From HNR sp040400085 (GTDB taxonomy: Bacteria > Actinomycetota > Actinomycetes > Actinomycetales > Microbacteriaceae): DNA of 64,000 nucleotides. How positions within the stretch are numbered: the first letter of the stretch is position 1; each line of letters begins with the position of its first letter. Below, piece after piece: positions 1-6,607 of this stretch. The stretch spans positions 7,382-71,381 of the forward strand of contig JBBAQX010000021.1 of the NCBI GenBank assembly GCA_040400085.1, in the 5' to 3' direction. Position numbers and translations under genes: made by a program. The notes beneath the pieces were generated by a model. It was not told the DNA's origin and did not search any database. It was given only the letters and a program-made list of their open reading frames with translations.

Positions 1-1
1 G

Positions 2-280
2 GTCGGCGAAGTCGAAGCCGGTGGACGCGCCAAGGGTGCAACCGACGCTCAGGTGGCCCGCGTGGGCCAGTACATCCGCGACCTGTCCATGGACCCGGAG
101 GCGTTCGCTGCCTTCGTGCTCCGCAAGACGAACACCACGCTGACTCTCGGTGAGGAGCCGTGGCTGGACATCAAGTCGTACCTGACCAACCTGTCCGGAC
201 TCAAGATCGGAACGCTGATCGCGTCCCTCGATGAGCTGTACACCGCCGTCGAGACCAAGGCCGAAGGTGATGGCGAATAG
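2..280 (+). CDS. Hypothetical protein, 5' end outside the window
   Basis: The frame is open from base 2 to a TAG at 278-280, so the gene begins upstream of the window. The GTG at 53 is only an internal valine codon of this open frame. The visible part is soluble, acidic at its end and mostly helical, and I do not recognise its family. Its last codons overlap the ATG of the next gene at 270, so the two are probably co-translated. Confidence 0.6.
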   Translation, partial: VGEVEAGGRAKGATDAQVARVGQYIRDLSMDPEAFAAFVLRKTNTTLTLGEEPWLDIKSYLTNLSGLKIGTLIASLDELYTAVETKAEGDGE

Positions 281-488
281 CGCACGCATCCGGCTAGACA
301 AGCGAGAGGCCCTGTTCCTCAAGGATCTGTTCGCCGAGACTCGTCACCGCCTCGTCATCCGTCGCGCTGACGCGAAGAGTCGCGACGAGGATCTCGCCGA
401 GTTTCAGCTGGCTATCGGAACCGTGACGCGCCTTCAGGCTGAAGTCGATCGTGCACTCGATGAGCTGACATGGACGACCAAGGCGTAG
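270..488 (+). CDS. Small charged hypothetical protein (72 aa)
   Basis: The ATG at 270 overlaps the end of the previous gene, which is typical of this phage. An in-frame start at 231 would overlap more and is less likely. The protein is rich in Arg, Glu and Asp and reads as one or two long helices, with a heptad-like stretch in the second half (RLQAEVDRALDEL). I do not recognise a family. It overlaps the next gene's ATG at 470. Confidence 0.65.
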   Translation: MANSARIRLDKREALFLKDLFAETRHRLVIRRADAKSRDEDLAEFQLAIGTVTRLQAEVDRALDELTWTTKA

Positions 489-1246
489 CCCGCGACAACG
501 CGATCGCCAGAGTCGAGATCAACAGCGCCGCGTGGAGATCCTTCGCGCGGCGCGCTCTGCGCGATGCTGCCGTCTTCGATGAAGACCTGACCAGCGATGA
601 CGTCTGGCACGTCCTCCACATGCACAAGATCCCCGGTCCGTCTGAGCCTCGCGCCATGGGTCCAGTCATGCTCGGCGGCGTCCGTGATCGATGGATCGTT
701 GCCACCAACTCAGTCAGGATCTCCGACGATCCTGCGTCCCCCAACCACAAGCGCCCGCAGCGCGTCTACCGATCGCTCATCACCGGGAAGCCGGGAGCTA
801 TCTGGGAGCAACGCGCCCCGTGGGATCCGCCAGTAGCCACCGCCGGGGACCCCGGTCCGGGCACGTCTGGCCGCACCTTCCCGCTCGTCAAGAGGGATGA
901 CGGGACGGTGGAGGTCAGCTGGTCAGCGTGCCCGGACTGCGGGGAGCGGTACGCCATGAAGGACGAGCACGTCCGCACCATGGGGCACCGCGCGGCGATT
1001 GCCAAGGCGCAGACGCTAGAGAGCATCGCCCCGATCCCGGATCAACCGAAGATCGAGGCGTTCACTGAGAAGCCGAACGCGCGCGTTGTGTTCGGAACGA
1101 CGATCCTCTGCCCCCGCTGCAAGGGCTTTCGCCGCAAGCGCAAGGGCATCCTCGATGACTTCAGCGCAGATCCGTACAACACGGCTATCGCCTGTGTCCG
1201 ATGCAATGGCGTAGGAGTGGTACCGAACAAGGGTCCGAACCCATGA
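470..1246 (+). CDS. Zinc-ribbon protein, function unknown (258 aa)
   Basis: Three cysteine pairs are visible: CPDCG near residue 156, CPRC near residue 212 and CVRCNG near residue 243. The last two, with about 30 residues between them, resemble the CxxCxG pairs of DnaJ-type zinc domains, but no J domain is present. The N-terminal 140 residues are not recognised. It sits in a tight plus-strand operon of small early-type genes. A nucleic-acid-binding or chaperone-like role is only inference. Confidence 0.65.
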   Translation: MDDQGVARDNAIARVEINSAAWRSFARRALRDAAVFDEDLTSDDVWHVLHMHKIPGPSEPRAMGPVMLGGVRDRWIVATNSVRISDDPASPNHKRPQRVYRSLITGKPGAIWEQRAPWDPPVATAGDPGPGTSGRTFPLVKRDDGTVEVSWSACPDCGERYAMKDEHVRTMGHRAAIAKAQTLESIAPIPDQPKIEAFTEKPNARVVFGTTILCPRCKGFRRKRKGILDDFSADPYNTAIACVRCNGVGVVPNKGPNP

Positions 1247-1416
1247 AAGAGGAAGACCTGTTCCTCGGTTACACCCATCTTCGCCCGCTCACAGAACGAG
1301 AAGTCTCGATCACCGTCGGACGCAAGCAGGCTTTCACGGTGCTCATCTACACACTGTGGTACTTGGTCCGACACCCTCGTACTCCGTACATCAAGATCAC
1401 TCTGTCTGACGATTGA
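1243..1416 (+). CDS. Small hypothetical protein (57 aa)
   Basis: The start chosen is the ATG at 1243, which overlaps the upstream TGA as ATGA. The frame is open back to 1201, but that start would lie deep in the preceding gene. The middle holds a hydrophobic stretch (FTVLIYTLWYLV) that could be a membrane segment or a buried helix. No family recognised. Confidence 0.55.
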   Translation: MKEEDLFLGYTHLRPLTEREVSITVGRKQAFTVLIYTLWYLVRHPRTPYIKITLSDD

Positions 1417-1678
1417 TGTCAGAGGACAGAAGCCTGAAGCGGGCACACGCCCCCGTTGCGGAGGGCGTGGATGTCGTCAGACGTCAGCCGTCGGAGCACC
1501 ACTTCGTTGGTCGGGTCCCGGTCTGCCATTACCCCATGGACCAACGCGCCCGGGCTCGCGCCCACAGGACGGGTTTCTCAAGGTCGGGAATGCCCGCATC
1601 ATCTAGTGCGGCTCCGAGACCGGTCGGAAGTGCCTCTTCGGGAGAGCAAGCTCGATCCCTAGACTGGGTCTTGCGTCT

Positions 1679-1697
1679 GGTGTACCCAAGTGGTACC
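1679..1697 (+). promoter_or_regulatory. GGTGTACC-N5-GGTACC element, second copy
   Basis: GGTGTACC (1679-1686), five bases, then GGTACC (1692-1697), in the intergenic stretch between the first plus-strand genes and a terminator-like hairpin. Matches the element at 48332-48350 in both halves and spacer length. Confidence 0.4.
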
Positions 1698-1735
1698 GTT
1701 TATGTCCGCAGTGATGCTCGATCCATTGCTGCGTC

Positions 1736-1773
1736 GGCCCGGGCGGAAGTCACAACGACGTCCGGGCCTTTCT
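1736..1773 (+). terminator. Hairpin followed by TTTCT, likely terminator
   Basis: GGCCCGGGC at 1736-1744 pairs with GTCCGGGCC at 1760-1768, nine pairs with one G-U, and is followed by TTTCT. It lies after the first plus-strand gene group and 30 bases before the next gene, as expected for an intrinsic terminator. Confidence 0.55.
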
Positions 1774-1798
1774 GCGCCCTTCGTTGGTGGGGCGAGGG

Positions 1799-2395
1799 AT
1801 GAAGACTACACCCCGGCGCAAGCGCCCTGCAAGACAATCCTGCGTCTTCCGTGGCCGCTACGTGCGGGAGCAGATCGACCCCCAAGTCAAGGTGTTGTGG
1901 GAACGCACCACCAAGAAGCCAGCTCCCTTCGGGCGTTTGCGCATGAACTTCCAGCGCGAGCACTGCCGTGCTATCAATCCCTACGGCGGGGAGTGCCCCT
2001 ACCGCGAGGAGGAGTGCGGACAGGCATTCCTCGCCGCCGTCAAGAACAGCCTGCTGCCATGGATCGAAGACCCGGCAGCCTACTTCGTCATGGTTGCCCG
2101 AATGTCAGGCGTCGACCGGGCCGACAGGAAGCCGCTAGCCCGGGAGAAACACCGTGCGGAAGAACCCGGTCACCCCGGAGATGCACCTGTTCATCTTGGG
2201 CAGGGATCTACAGGCGATGTGGGAGGCATCGGAGGAGCGCAAGCAGGGCGTGGAGGCGAGCCTCTACTACCTGAAGAAGAGGATCATTTGCGTCGCGCCT
2301 CTCGTAGACCCCAGCCAATCGGGAACCTGTTGGGGTCGCTCAACTTTGGAACACGTCAAGACGGACCTACGAATGGGAGTCAGAGCACCAAGTGA
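1799..2395 (+). CDS. Hypothetical protein whose 3' part overlaps an HNH-like gene
   Basis: The first 120 residues look like a real basic protein with three cysteines in the stretch HCRAINPYGGECPYREEECG. It ends recognisably around residue 118 (GVDRADRKPLAREK). After that the frame stays open to 2395, but the translation becomes Gly/Arg/Pro-rich and is entirely covered by the better-looking ORF at 2154-2555. The genuine C-terminus may have been lost to a small indel, or the overlap may be real. No family recognised. Confidence 0.5.
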   Translation: MKTTPRRKRPARQSCVFRGRYVREQIDPQVKVLWERTTKKPAPFGRLRMNFQREHCRAINPYGGECPYREEECGQAFLAAVKNSLLPWIEDPAAYFVMVARMSGVDRADRKPLAREKHRAEEPGHPGDAPVHLGQGSTGDVGGIGGAQAGRGGEPLLPEEEDHLRRASRRPQPIGNLLGSLNFGTRQDGPTNGSQSTK

Positions 2396-2555
2396 CCCAG
2401 AACACCTCGTCACCCTCTGCCAAGGCCACACCGAAGACGGACGACGCGCTGGCAGCCAGTGGAATACCACGCGAGAGCATCGATCCGCTATACGTAGATA
2501 CCTGCTACGAGGACATGCTCAGGCAGACGAAGATGAAGGAAGTGAGCTGGAGTGA
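2154..2555 (+). CDS. HNH/recombination VII-like small nuclease candidate (133 aa)
   Basis: The GTG at 2154 is preceded by GGGAG at a good distance. The protein has an N-terminal helical part, then a C...C pair (CVAPLVDPSQSGTCWGR) followed by TLEHVK and LVTLCQGHTEDG. Cys-Cys / E-H-V / Cys-x2-H is the order expected of a zinc-supported HNH fold. It is listed as HNH-like because the second histidine pattern is not classical. The whole gene is overlapped by the tail of the upstream ORF and by the possible head of the downstream one. Confidence 0.6.
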   Translation: MRKNPVTPEMHLFILGRDLQAMWEASEERKQGVEASLYYLKKRIICVAPLVDPSQSGTCWGRSTLEHVKTDLRMGVRAPSDPEHLVTLCQGHTEDGRRAGSQWNTTREHRSAIRRYLLRGHAQADEDEGSELE

Positions 2556-2703
2556 CCGCCGCTACCTCGTCTGGGACGTCTGGGGCAAGGTCAAGCACAT
2601 CTTCGGGATCCACACCTACGTGTTGCAGGAAGACTGGGACGTCACGCGGGGATCGATCAAGATCATCGGATCGGTTTGCTGGCACTGCGACAAGAGGCTC
2701 TGA
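2515..2703 (+). CDS. Small hypothetical protein with C-terminal CxxC
   Basis: The conservative start is the ATG at 2515, preceded by GAGG, giving 62 aa. The frame is open back to a GTG at 2392 that would form a GTGA overlap with the stop at 2395 and give 103 aa. The upstream residues look moderately protein-like, so that start cannot be excluded. The body is aromatic-rich and ends in CWHCDKRL, a single CxxC. No family recognised. The stop overlaps the next gene's ATG by one base. Confidence 0.5.
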   Translation: MLRQTKMKEVSWSDRRYLVWDVWGKVKHIFGIHTYVLQEDWDVTRGSIKIIGSVCWHCDKRL

Positions 2704-3149
2704 TGACCCAGAGCGCGGCTGAGCGCCGCTTCGTCCGCATGGCTGGGGCGATCAACGCGAAGGCTGCTCGTCTCGGCCGTGAGGGCAGGGTCTCAGCCCG
2801 TGACCTCGCCCTTGTCTTTACCCAGAGCAACTGGACGTGCCGCTATTGCGGCATTGGCATTGACCCGCTTCATTGCTCGTTTGACCACGTCATTCCGTTC
2901 GACCGTGGCGGACCCAACGAGCCAATGAACATCACCGCCTGCTGCATGACCTGTCAGCGGGCTAAGGGTACGAAAGTGCCCGATGAGTATCAGAAGGCCC
3001 GTGCTCTGGTAGTTGAGTGCGAGACATGCGGACGTGAGTTCAAGCCCCGCTGGGCCGACTGGTCGAGGGGCTATGGACGAACATGCTCGCGCGCGTGCTC
3101 AGGAAAGAAGGGCGGGGAAACAAGAAGCCCCGCCGCTTCGCCAGCGTGA
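2703..3149 (+). CDS. HNH endonuclease with C-terminal zinc ribbon
   Basis: A classical HNH core is visible at residues 40-90: CRYCG, then SFDHVIPFDRGGPNE, then NITACCMTCQRAKG. The DHV histidine is the expected general base and the two cysteine pairs hold the structural zinc. A second cysteine set (CETCGREF and CSRAC) near the C-terminus probably forms another zinc finger for DNA contact. Such enzymes nick or cut DNA and in phages are either homing endonucleases or packaging helpers. It is far from the terminase genes here, so the role is open. Confidence 0.85.
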   Translation: MTQSAAERRFVRMAGAINAKAARLGREGRVSARDLALVFTQSNWTCRYCGIGIDPLHCSFDHVIPFDRGGPNEPMNITACCMTCQRAKGTKVPDEYQKARALVVECETCGREFKPRWADWSRGYGRTCSRACSGKKGGETRSPAASPA

Positions 3150-3476
3150 CCCTTGCGGGTCTCAGCTACGAAGTGACGGGACTTGCTTGTAGTGGAGGCG
3201 GGAGTGCCTACCCGCACGAGCGTCCATCACTGGTTGTGCAAACGCACCGCTCGACCCAAGGTTTGCCTGACGTGGCGACCGTTCAGGGCTGTCAACCCCT
3301 CCGTCTCCATCACAGCCCCGCTCATCGCGTCGGGCCGATCCTGAGCCGTTTCCTGAGTCCCTCGGTGCCTTGTCCGGGGGCAATGGGTCCCCGGCATTCA
3401 GCCATCTCCCTGCCTCGAACCGTCGAACGAGGCATTGCGGGGATGATAGGCTCCCAGTGAGGAGTTCGTCAAGCGT
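3150..3476 (+). other. 327-base leader before the RusA-like gene
   Basis: No convincing gene. A frame open from 3083 to 3460 continues out of the HNH gene but reads as low-quality Ser/Pro/His-rich sequence. Two hairpins are present: CCGGGG/CCCCGG at 3374-3394 and TGCCTCG/CGAGGCA at 3411-3434. They may belong to an untranslated leader or a weak terminator. Confidence 0.4.
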
Positions 3477-3935
3477 ATGAAGTGGAACGTCATCGTCTAC
3501 GGGCAGCCGCCGACGACGAACAAGATGTACTCGGCCAAGATGCGCTCCATCTGGCGCGACGGGATCCGGATGAACGTGCCCCAGATGGTCAAGAACGCCA
3601 AGGTCGAGGCGTACCAGAGAGACGCCGTCCTCCAGATCCAAGCAGCCCGACCATCGCGATGGCGGGCCGAAGGCTTCGTGCGGCTTCGCTTCCGCCTGTA
3701 CCTCGTCAAGAACATCGATGCGGACAACACGCTCAAGGCGTTGAGTGACGCGATCCAGATCGCAATCGGAGTGAATGACTCGTGGTTTCTGCCGTGCGTG
3801 GAGAGCAAGGAGTGGGGAATGAGCCCACGGGAGGCCCGCGTGGAGATCGAACTCGAAGATCTCCCCGGGTTGCCTTCGCAGGGTCCAGCTCCCTCCCAGC
3901 CAAAGCCGCTCTCCCGGCGTTCAACTTCCTACTGA
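3477..3935 (+). CDS. rusA: RusA-like Holliday junction resolvase
   Basis: The stretch DADNTLKALSDAIQ, followed by GVNDSWF, carries the spaced aspartates that bind metal in RusA-family resolvases. The N-terminal PPTTNKMYSAK also fits the family. RusA enzymes act as dimers that cut four-way junctions symmetrically, and phages use them in recombination or to debranch DNA before packaging. The family core ends around residue 128; the last 24 residues (Pro/Ser-rich) overlap the next gene. GTGAGGAG lies 14 bases before the ATG. Confidence 0.85.
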   Translation: MKWNVIVYGQPPTTNKMYSAKMRSIWRDGIRMNVPQMVKNAKVEAYQRDAVLQIQAARPSRWRAEGFVRLRFRLYLVKNIDADNTLKALSDAIQIAIGVNDSWFLPCVESKEWGMSPREARVEIELEDLPGLPSQGPAPSQPKPLSRRSTSY

Positions 3936-4303
3936 CGCTCGAAGCCCATCCGATCCTTCTTCTCAGGAAGGGCATCAGCACCATCCCCGGCACGGTCGAG
4001 TTCGGACTGGCGATGATGGCGAAGATGATGGAGTGGACCGTCGAATGGTTCGCCCCAAGGCCCGGTGGTCGAGAGCAGGTCTTCTACCGGGACATCGACA
4101 TGGTCAGCAAAGCCGACGTCGTTCTCTGCGTGTTCTCCGAAGACTCTGCCATGGAGGGAGGAACGGCTCACGTGGTCGAGAAGGCTCAGGATCGCGGCAT
4201 CCCGGTCTATGCGTACACGTTTGATCCCGAGAGCGGTCACTGGATGCGCCTCGGGGAGTGGGATCCGGACAACTCGTGGGCTCATCGTGTCCCAAGTGGT
4301 TGA
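3812..4303 (+). CDS. SLOG/Rossmann-type nucleotide-binding protein
   Basis: The body starts with a beta strand and glycine loop (RVAFAGSSSLP), then a helix. Later it has PGGREQVFYRDIDMV, then ADVVLCVFSEDSAMEGGT and IPVYAYTFD. This alternation, with a conserved EGGT-like loop, resembles the SLOG superfamily (DprA/LOG-like) or deoxyribosyltransferase-like Rossmann proteins that bind nucleotides. Only GTG starts exist upstream of the first strand; 3812 is the closest, 3782 the longest. It overlaps the rusA-like gene by about 120 bases. Substrate unknown. Confidence 0.55.
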   Translation: MGNEPTGGPRGDRTRRSPRVAFAGSSSLPAKAALPAFNFLLTLEAHPILLLRKGISTIPGTVEFGLAMMAKMMEWTVEWFAPRPGGREQVFYRDIDMVSKADVVLCVFSEDSAMEGGTAHVVEKAQDRGIPVYAYTFDPESGHWMRLGEWDPDNSWAHRVPSG

Positions 4304-4324
4304 CGTTCCGGCTAGACTCCGCGT

Positions 4325-4774
4325 ATGCCAACCCAGTTCCCGACTACCGTGCTCTTCAACACGGGCTACTGGCTATCTAGGTTCGCATCCGACTACCACA
4401 GCGACATCCCGCAGCAGATCCACAACAGCGACATCTCGCTGGACGGATCACCGCAGTGGCATCCTGACTTCGCCCGCTGGCTCACAGCTCGCGAGGTCAT
4501 CAGCACTCCGCGCCCAGAGCACGCGACACCCGAGCAACGGCTACGGACGACCAGAGCCATGCGCAGGCTTCGTAAGGAAGCCATCCGCGAGTTCGAGGTC
4601 ATCTACCGGATCATGGTCCTCAACGAACGAGTCGAGGACACGACCAACTGGCTGAATGAACGAGCCCTCCGCAACGCCATCCCGTTGCAGGAGGGCCGTT
4701 CTGTTCACTACAGGACGAAGGACACGATCGCGCTCGTAATCAGCGGCATCGACAAGATGAGGGAGTGGTGGTGA
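4325..4774 (+). CDS. Conserved-looking phage protein, function unknown (149 aa)
   Basis: A helical protein whose centre (RTTRAMRRLRKEAIREFEVIYRIM written as two halves: RTTRAMRRLRKEAI and REFEVIYRIM) is followed by TTNWLNERALRN, an arrangement reminiscent of a helix-turn-helix DNA-binding region. The end (HYRTKDTIALVISGIDKMREWW) is aromatic. Proteins of this shape occur in actinobacterial phages, as far as I recall, without assigned function. Its TGA overlaps the next gene's GTG. Confidence 0.65.
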   Translation: MPTQFPTTVLFNTGYWLSRFASDYHSDIPQQIHNSDISLDGSPQWHPDFARWLTAREVISTPRPEHATPEQRLRTTRAMRRLRKEAIREFEVIYRIMVLNERVEDTTNWLNERALRNAIPLQEGRSVHYRTKDTIALVISGIDKMREWW

Positions 4775-4980
4775 GCAACTTGCAGTGGGTCAGGGTCAGC
4801 GACGAGGCCGAGAGCTGGCACATCGTGAAGTCGGTCCAGTATCCCAACGGTGGGGGAGCCAAGATCCACACCCTGTGTGGACGCACCCCGAACGAGGAAG
4901 ACGCCTCGGCCATCGTTGACGACCGCCCCGAGACAGAGAAGACCTGCGAGTCCTGTCTCCGTATCGAGGTCTCGGGCTGA
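4771..4980 (+). CDS. Small zinc-binding-like protein (69 aa)
   Basis: The GTG at 4771 overlaps the upstream TGA as GTGA; the GTG at 4765 is in the same frame but gives a longer overlap. The residues TLCGR in the middle and KTCESCLRI near the end give three cysteines (and a nearby His) that could hold one zinc. This is the last gene before the strong terminator at 4987-5038. Confidence 0.6.
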   Translation: MSNLQWVRVSDEAESWHIVKSVQYPNGGGAKIHTLCGRTPNEEDASAIVDDRPETEKTCESCLRIEVSG

Positions 4981-4986
4981 GCGCAA

Positions 4987-5038
4987 AGAGAGCCCCCCGC
5001 AGGTTCGCGCTCGGGGCGCTCCTGCTAGGGGGCTCTCT
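4987..5038. terminator. Strong bidirectional terminator
   Basis: AGAGAGCCCCC at 4987-4997 pairs perfectly with GGGGGCTCTCT at 5028-5038, and inside it GCAGG at 4999-5003 pairs with CCTGC at 5021-5025. It lies between convergent gene blocks (plus genes end at 4980, minus gene ends at 5062) and so can stop transcription from both sides. Confidence 0.9.
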
Positions 5039-5061
5039 TAGCCTTCTGAGCCTCGTCTGCG

Positions 5062-5310
5062 TTACTCCCGGGGCAGGAGTTCAACCGGCTCTCCAAGAGC
5101 CATACCCGGGGCCGTGGACGTCAGTCGTTCCCATCGTGCTTGGAACTCCGAGATCTGCTCAGGAGTCGGATCAGACTCGATTACGAACGTCCTTCCCTGA
5201 AGACGAGCCACGAACTCTGGCTTCCGAGTCACCCACGCCGATGCCGCCGACCCCAGCCCCAACCCGATCGCCAGAACCAAGAGCACGTACAACATCTGCT
5301 CCGAAGTCAT
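5062..5310 (-). CDS. Small single-pass membrane protein (82 aa)
   Basis: A hydrophobic segment (MLYVLLVLAIGLGLGSAASA) follows a five-residue N-terminus and is followed by a charged soluble tail, as expected of an N-out membrane anchor. GAGGAG precedes the ATG. The last gene of the lysis region, so it could be an accessory lysis or membrane protein. The RlpA-like frame on the other strand is open through this gene, so one of the two extents may be wrong. Confidence 0.6.
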   Translation of the reverse strand: MTSEQMLYVLLVLAIGLGLGSAASAWVTRKPEFVARLQGRTFVIESDPTPEQISEFQARWERLTSTAPGMALGEPVELLPRE

Positions 5311-5324
5311 CGAGCCCTCCTCGG

Positions 5325-5618
5325 GTGGTGCATAGCGTCAACGGTAAGGCCACATGGTACTGCCTGCCGGGTACGTCCAGATGCCCAGAAACAGCACAAG
5401 GCGGCCTCTACGCTGCCGCCGGACCCGCGCTTCGGGTCGGTGACTGGAGAGACCGCCGAGTTCAAGTTTGCTTGTCAGGTAGTGAGCTGTGCGTGACAGT
5501 CACACTGGTGGACTGGTGCGCTTGCGGGGGAAATCGCGTCATCGATCTGTTTGCAGAGGCATTCACAAGGCTCGGGCCTCTCAGCCGAGGCGTTCTGCCC
5601 GTAACCGTCAGCTGGTAG
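5325..5618 (+). CDS. RlpA-like double-psi beta-barrel protein
   Basis: The sequence GKATWYCLPGTSRCP, then GGLYAAAGPALRVGDWR, then LVDWCACG and VIDLFAEAF fits the RlpA/expansin-like barrel, including the Asp-Trp-Cys strand seen in actinobacterial and phage versions. RlpA relatives act on peptidoglycan, so this is a candidate wall-acting accessory lysis protein. The GTG at 5325 (or 5328) is the start that avoids the opposite gene; the frame is open upstream to a GTG at 5136, which would add a Pro/Thr-rich linker. No signal peptide is seen with either start. It lies on the strand opposite to its neighbours. Confidence 0.65.
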   Translation: MVHSVNGKATWYCLPGTSRCPETAQGGLYAAAGPALRVGDWRDRRVQVCLSGSELCVTVTLVDWCACGGNRVIDLFAEAFTRLGPLSRGVLPVTVSW

Positions 5619-5930
5619 ATGGTGGATCTCCCAGACAGTCCAGAGGAACGCGATCGCGATGGTCGACTGGACAGCGAAGAAAACCGTTAGCCGAAGATCG
5701 GTCGTGGTGTCGTAGACCGTCAAGCGCAGGATCGCGTTTGTCAACGTGAGTAACTGGGCAAACGTGACTAGGTAGCCGAACCGGGCTACAACGCGCAGAA
5801 GATACTCGCCGCCGCTGCCGTCGAGACGTGCGCGGAGAACGCGCAGCATCCTGATGGAGTAGATCTCCGCGACAAGGATGATTGCCGCAATGACGACGAG
5901 GAACTCATCTAGCAGGAGCGGACTTCCCAT
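5475..5930 (-). CDS. Membrane protein with about three transmembrane segments
   Basis: Hydrophobic segments occur near residues 7-22 (VVIAAIILVAEIYSI), 50-65 (FGYLVTFAQLLTLTNA) and 78-95 (FFAVQSTIAIAFLWTVW). Size and location in the lysis region suit an accessory holin-like protein, but no family is recognised. The ATG at 5930 is preferred over the open extension to 5996, which overlaps the upstream gene. The Cys-rich C-terminus lies opposite the RlpA-like gene and may be an artefact of that overlap. Confidence 0.6.
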   Translation of the reverse strand: MGSPLLLDEFLVVIAAIILVAEIYSIRMLRVLRARLDGSGGEYLLRVVARFGYLVTFAQLLTLTNAILRLTVYDTTTDLRLTVFFAVQSTIAIAFLWTVWEIHHLPADGYGQNASAERPEPCECLCKQIDDAISPASAPVHQCDCHAQLTT

Positions 5931-6111
5931 CCTGTCGCTTGTCCTCCTTGGGGAGAGCGTTCCAGATCGCCCCCAGTTCACGCTGAAGAACCACATTGTT
6001 CTTCAGTGTGCGCTCGGACTCAGCAAGGCTCTCGCGAACCTTGGAGTCTCTGAAGCGAGACGGCGACCTGCGATCCCAAGAAGGTACCAATGCTCGGAGG
6101 AGTCCGATCAC
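5905..6111 (-). CDS. Small basic hypothetical protein (68 aa)
   Basis: Highly charged, probably helical (SKVRESLAESERTLKNNVV), without cysteines or membrane segments. It starts with an ATGA overlap with the upstream gene's stop at 6108 and overlaps the downstream membrane gene by 26 bases. Unrecognised. Confidence 0.6.
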   Translation of the reverse strand: MIGLLRALVPSWDRRSPSRFRDSKVRESLAESERTLKNNVVLQRELGAIWNALPKEDKRQDGKSAPAR

Positions 6112-6347
6112 TGGTGACTCCCAACGAACTTCTCAAGCAGATCGTTCGACTGCTGAAGGGCATCTCCGATGCGCTTGTTAGCTGCAAGCAAATCGTCCTT
6201 GTCCTTCTTCAAGCCGTCGATCTCACTGCTCGTGTGAAGCTTACCACCGGTCAGCAAGGTCACCACCCAGATCAGAACCACGATGGCCCCACCCTGAAGA
6301 ATGAGCTGACTGATGGCTTCGATGGTTTTGGGATCGACCCCAGTCAT
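6108..6347 (-). CDS. Small membrane protein with coiled coil, holin-like
   Basis: One transmembrane helix (GGAIVVLIWVVTLLTGGKL, about residues 19-37) is followed by a charged helix with heptads (SEIDGLKKDKDDLLAANKRI and DALQQSNDLLEKF). This one-helix-plus-coiled-coil plan is common for phage lysis cassette proteins next to endolysin genes. It could be a second holin or antiholin. Confidence 0.65.
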   Translation of the reverse strand: MTGVDPKTIEAISQLILQGGAIVVLIWVVTLLTGGKLHTSSEIDGLKKDKDDLLAANKRIGDALQQSNDLLEKFVGSHQ

Positions 6348-6349
6348 CG

Positions 6350-6559
6350 CTACCTCCGGTTAGGAGACGGGATGAGCTTCGACCCGCAGTTCGGACATGG
6401 AGTGTCCTTCTCGCCCGGGAGTTTGAGCTTCCCGTAGAACGTGGTCTCGCTTTCACTGCACTTGGGACAGCGAAGTGGCCTACCGTGTCCGGTCTGGAGT
6501 GACTCTCTAGGGAGAGGTGCCCGGGGACGGCGGTATACCGTCCCCGGACCTCCGCTCAC
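6350..6559 (-). CDS. Zinc-ribbon protein (69 aa), start uncertain
   Basis: Two CxxC pairs (CPKC and CPNCG), about 20 residues apart, form a probable zinc ribbon in the C-terminal half. The only nearby start is the GTG at 6559, but then the first 20 codons contain two hairpins (6521-6547 and 6503-6516). The start may therefore be wrong, or the leader may be structured on purpose. Confidence 0.55.
   Translation of the reverse strand: MSGGPGTVYRRPRAPLPRESLQTGHGRPLRCPKCSESETTFYGKLKLPGEKDTPCPNCGSKLIPSPNRR
6503..6547 (-). promoter_or_regulatory. Two adjacent hairpins at the start of a zinc-ribbon gene
   Basis: CCGGGGACGG at 6521-6530 pairs perfectly with CCGTCCCCGG at 6538-6547, and CTCTC at 6503-6507 pairs with GAGAG at 6512-6516. 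There is no T-run, so this may be a processing or attenuation structure rather than a terminator. It falls inside the reading frame starting at 6559. Confidence 0.5.
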
Positions 6560-6607
6560 CAGTCAGGGAGACTTGTCGCCCCGTAGGCGAGGGGATGCTT
6601 CATGGAG

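Larger units (their letters stand above)
1417..1798 (+). other. 382-base stretch without a convincing gene
   Basis: Several frames are open here (for example from 1413 and 1456), but the translations are rich in Arg, Ser and Pro, with no domain or good ribosome-binding site. I looked for tRNA arms and found none that fold. The stretch contains an inverted element at 1679-1697 and a terminator-like hairpin at 1736-1768, so it probably separates two transcription units. Confidence 0.4.

Noticed and set aside
1456..1662. Possible small gene in the first gene-free stretch
   Set aside because: No ribosome-binding site, Ser/Arg-rich translation and a following terminator-like hairpin in a different frame context; left as unexplained sequence.
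3083..3460. Possible gene downstream of the HNH endonuclease
   Set aside because: Starts inside the HNH gene, with low-quality Pro/Ser/His-rich translation and no Shine-Dalgarno sequence.
1417..3476. tRNA genes in the two gene-free stretches
   Set aside because: No TTC-type T-loop with matching acceptor stem could be folded by eye on either strand. A tRNA search program would settle this.
5136..5324. Longer N-terminus for the RlpA-like protein
   Set aside because: It would overlap a convincing small membrane gene on the other strand, and the Pro/Thr run is what antisense of its Gly-rich helix would give. Kept as an alternative in the feature text.
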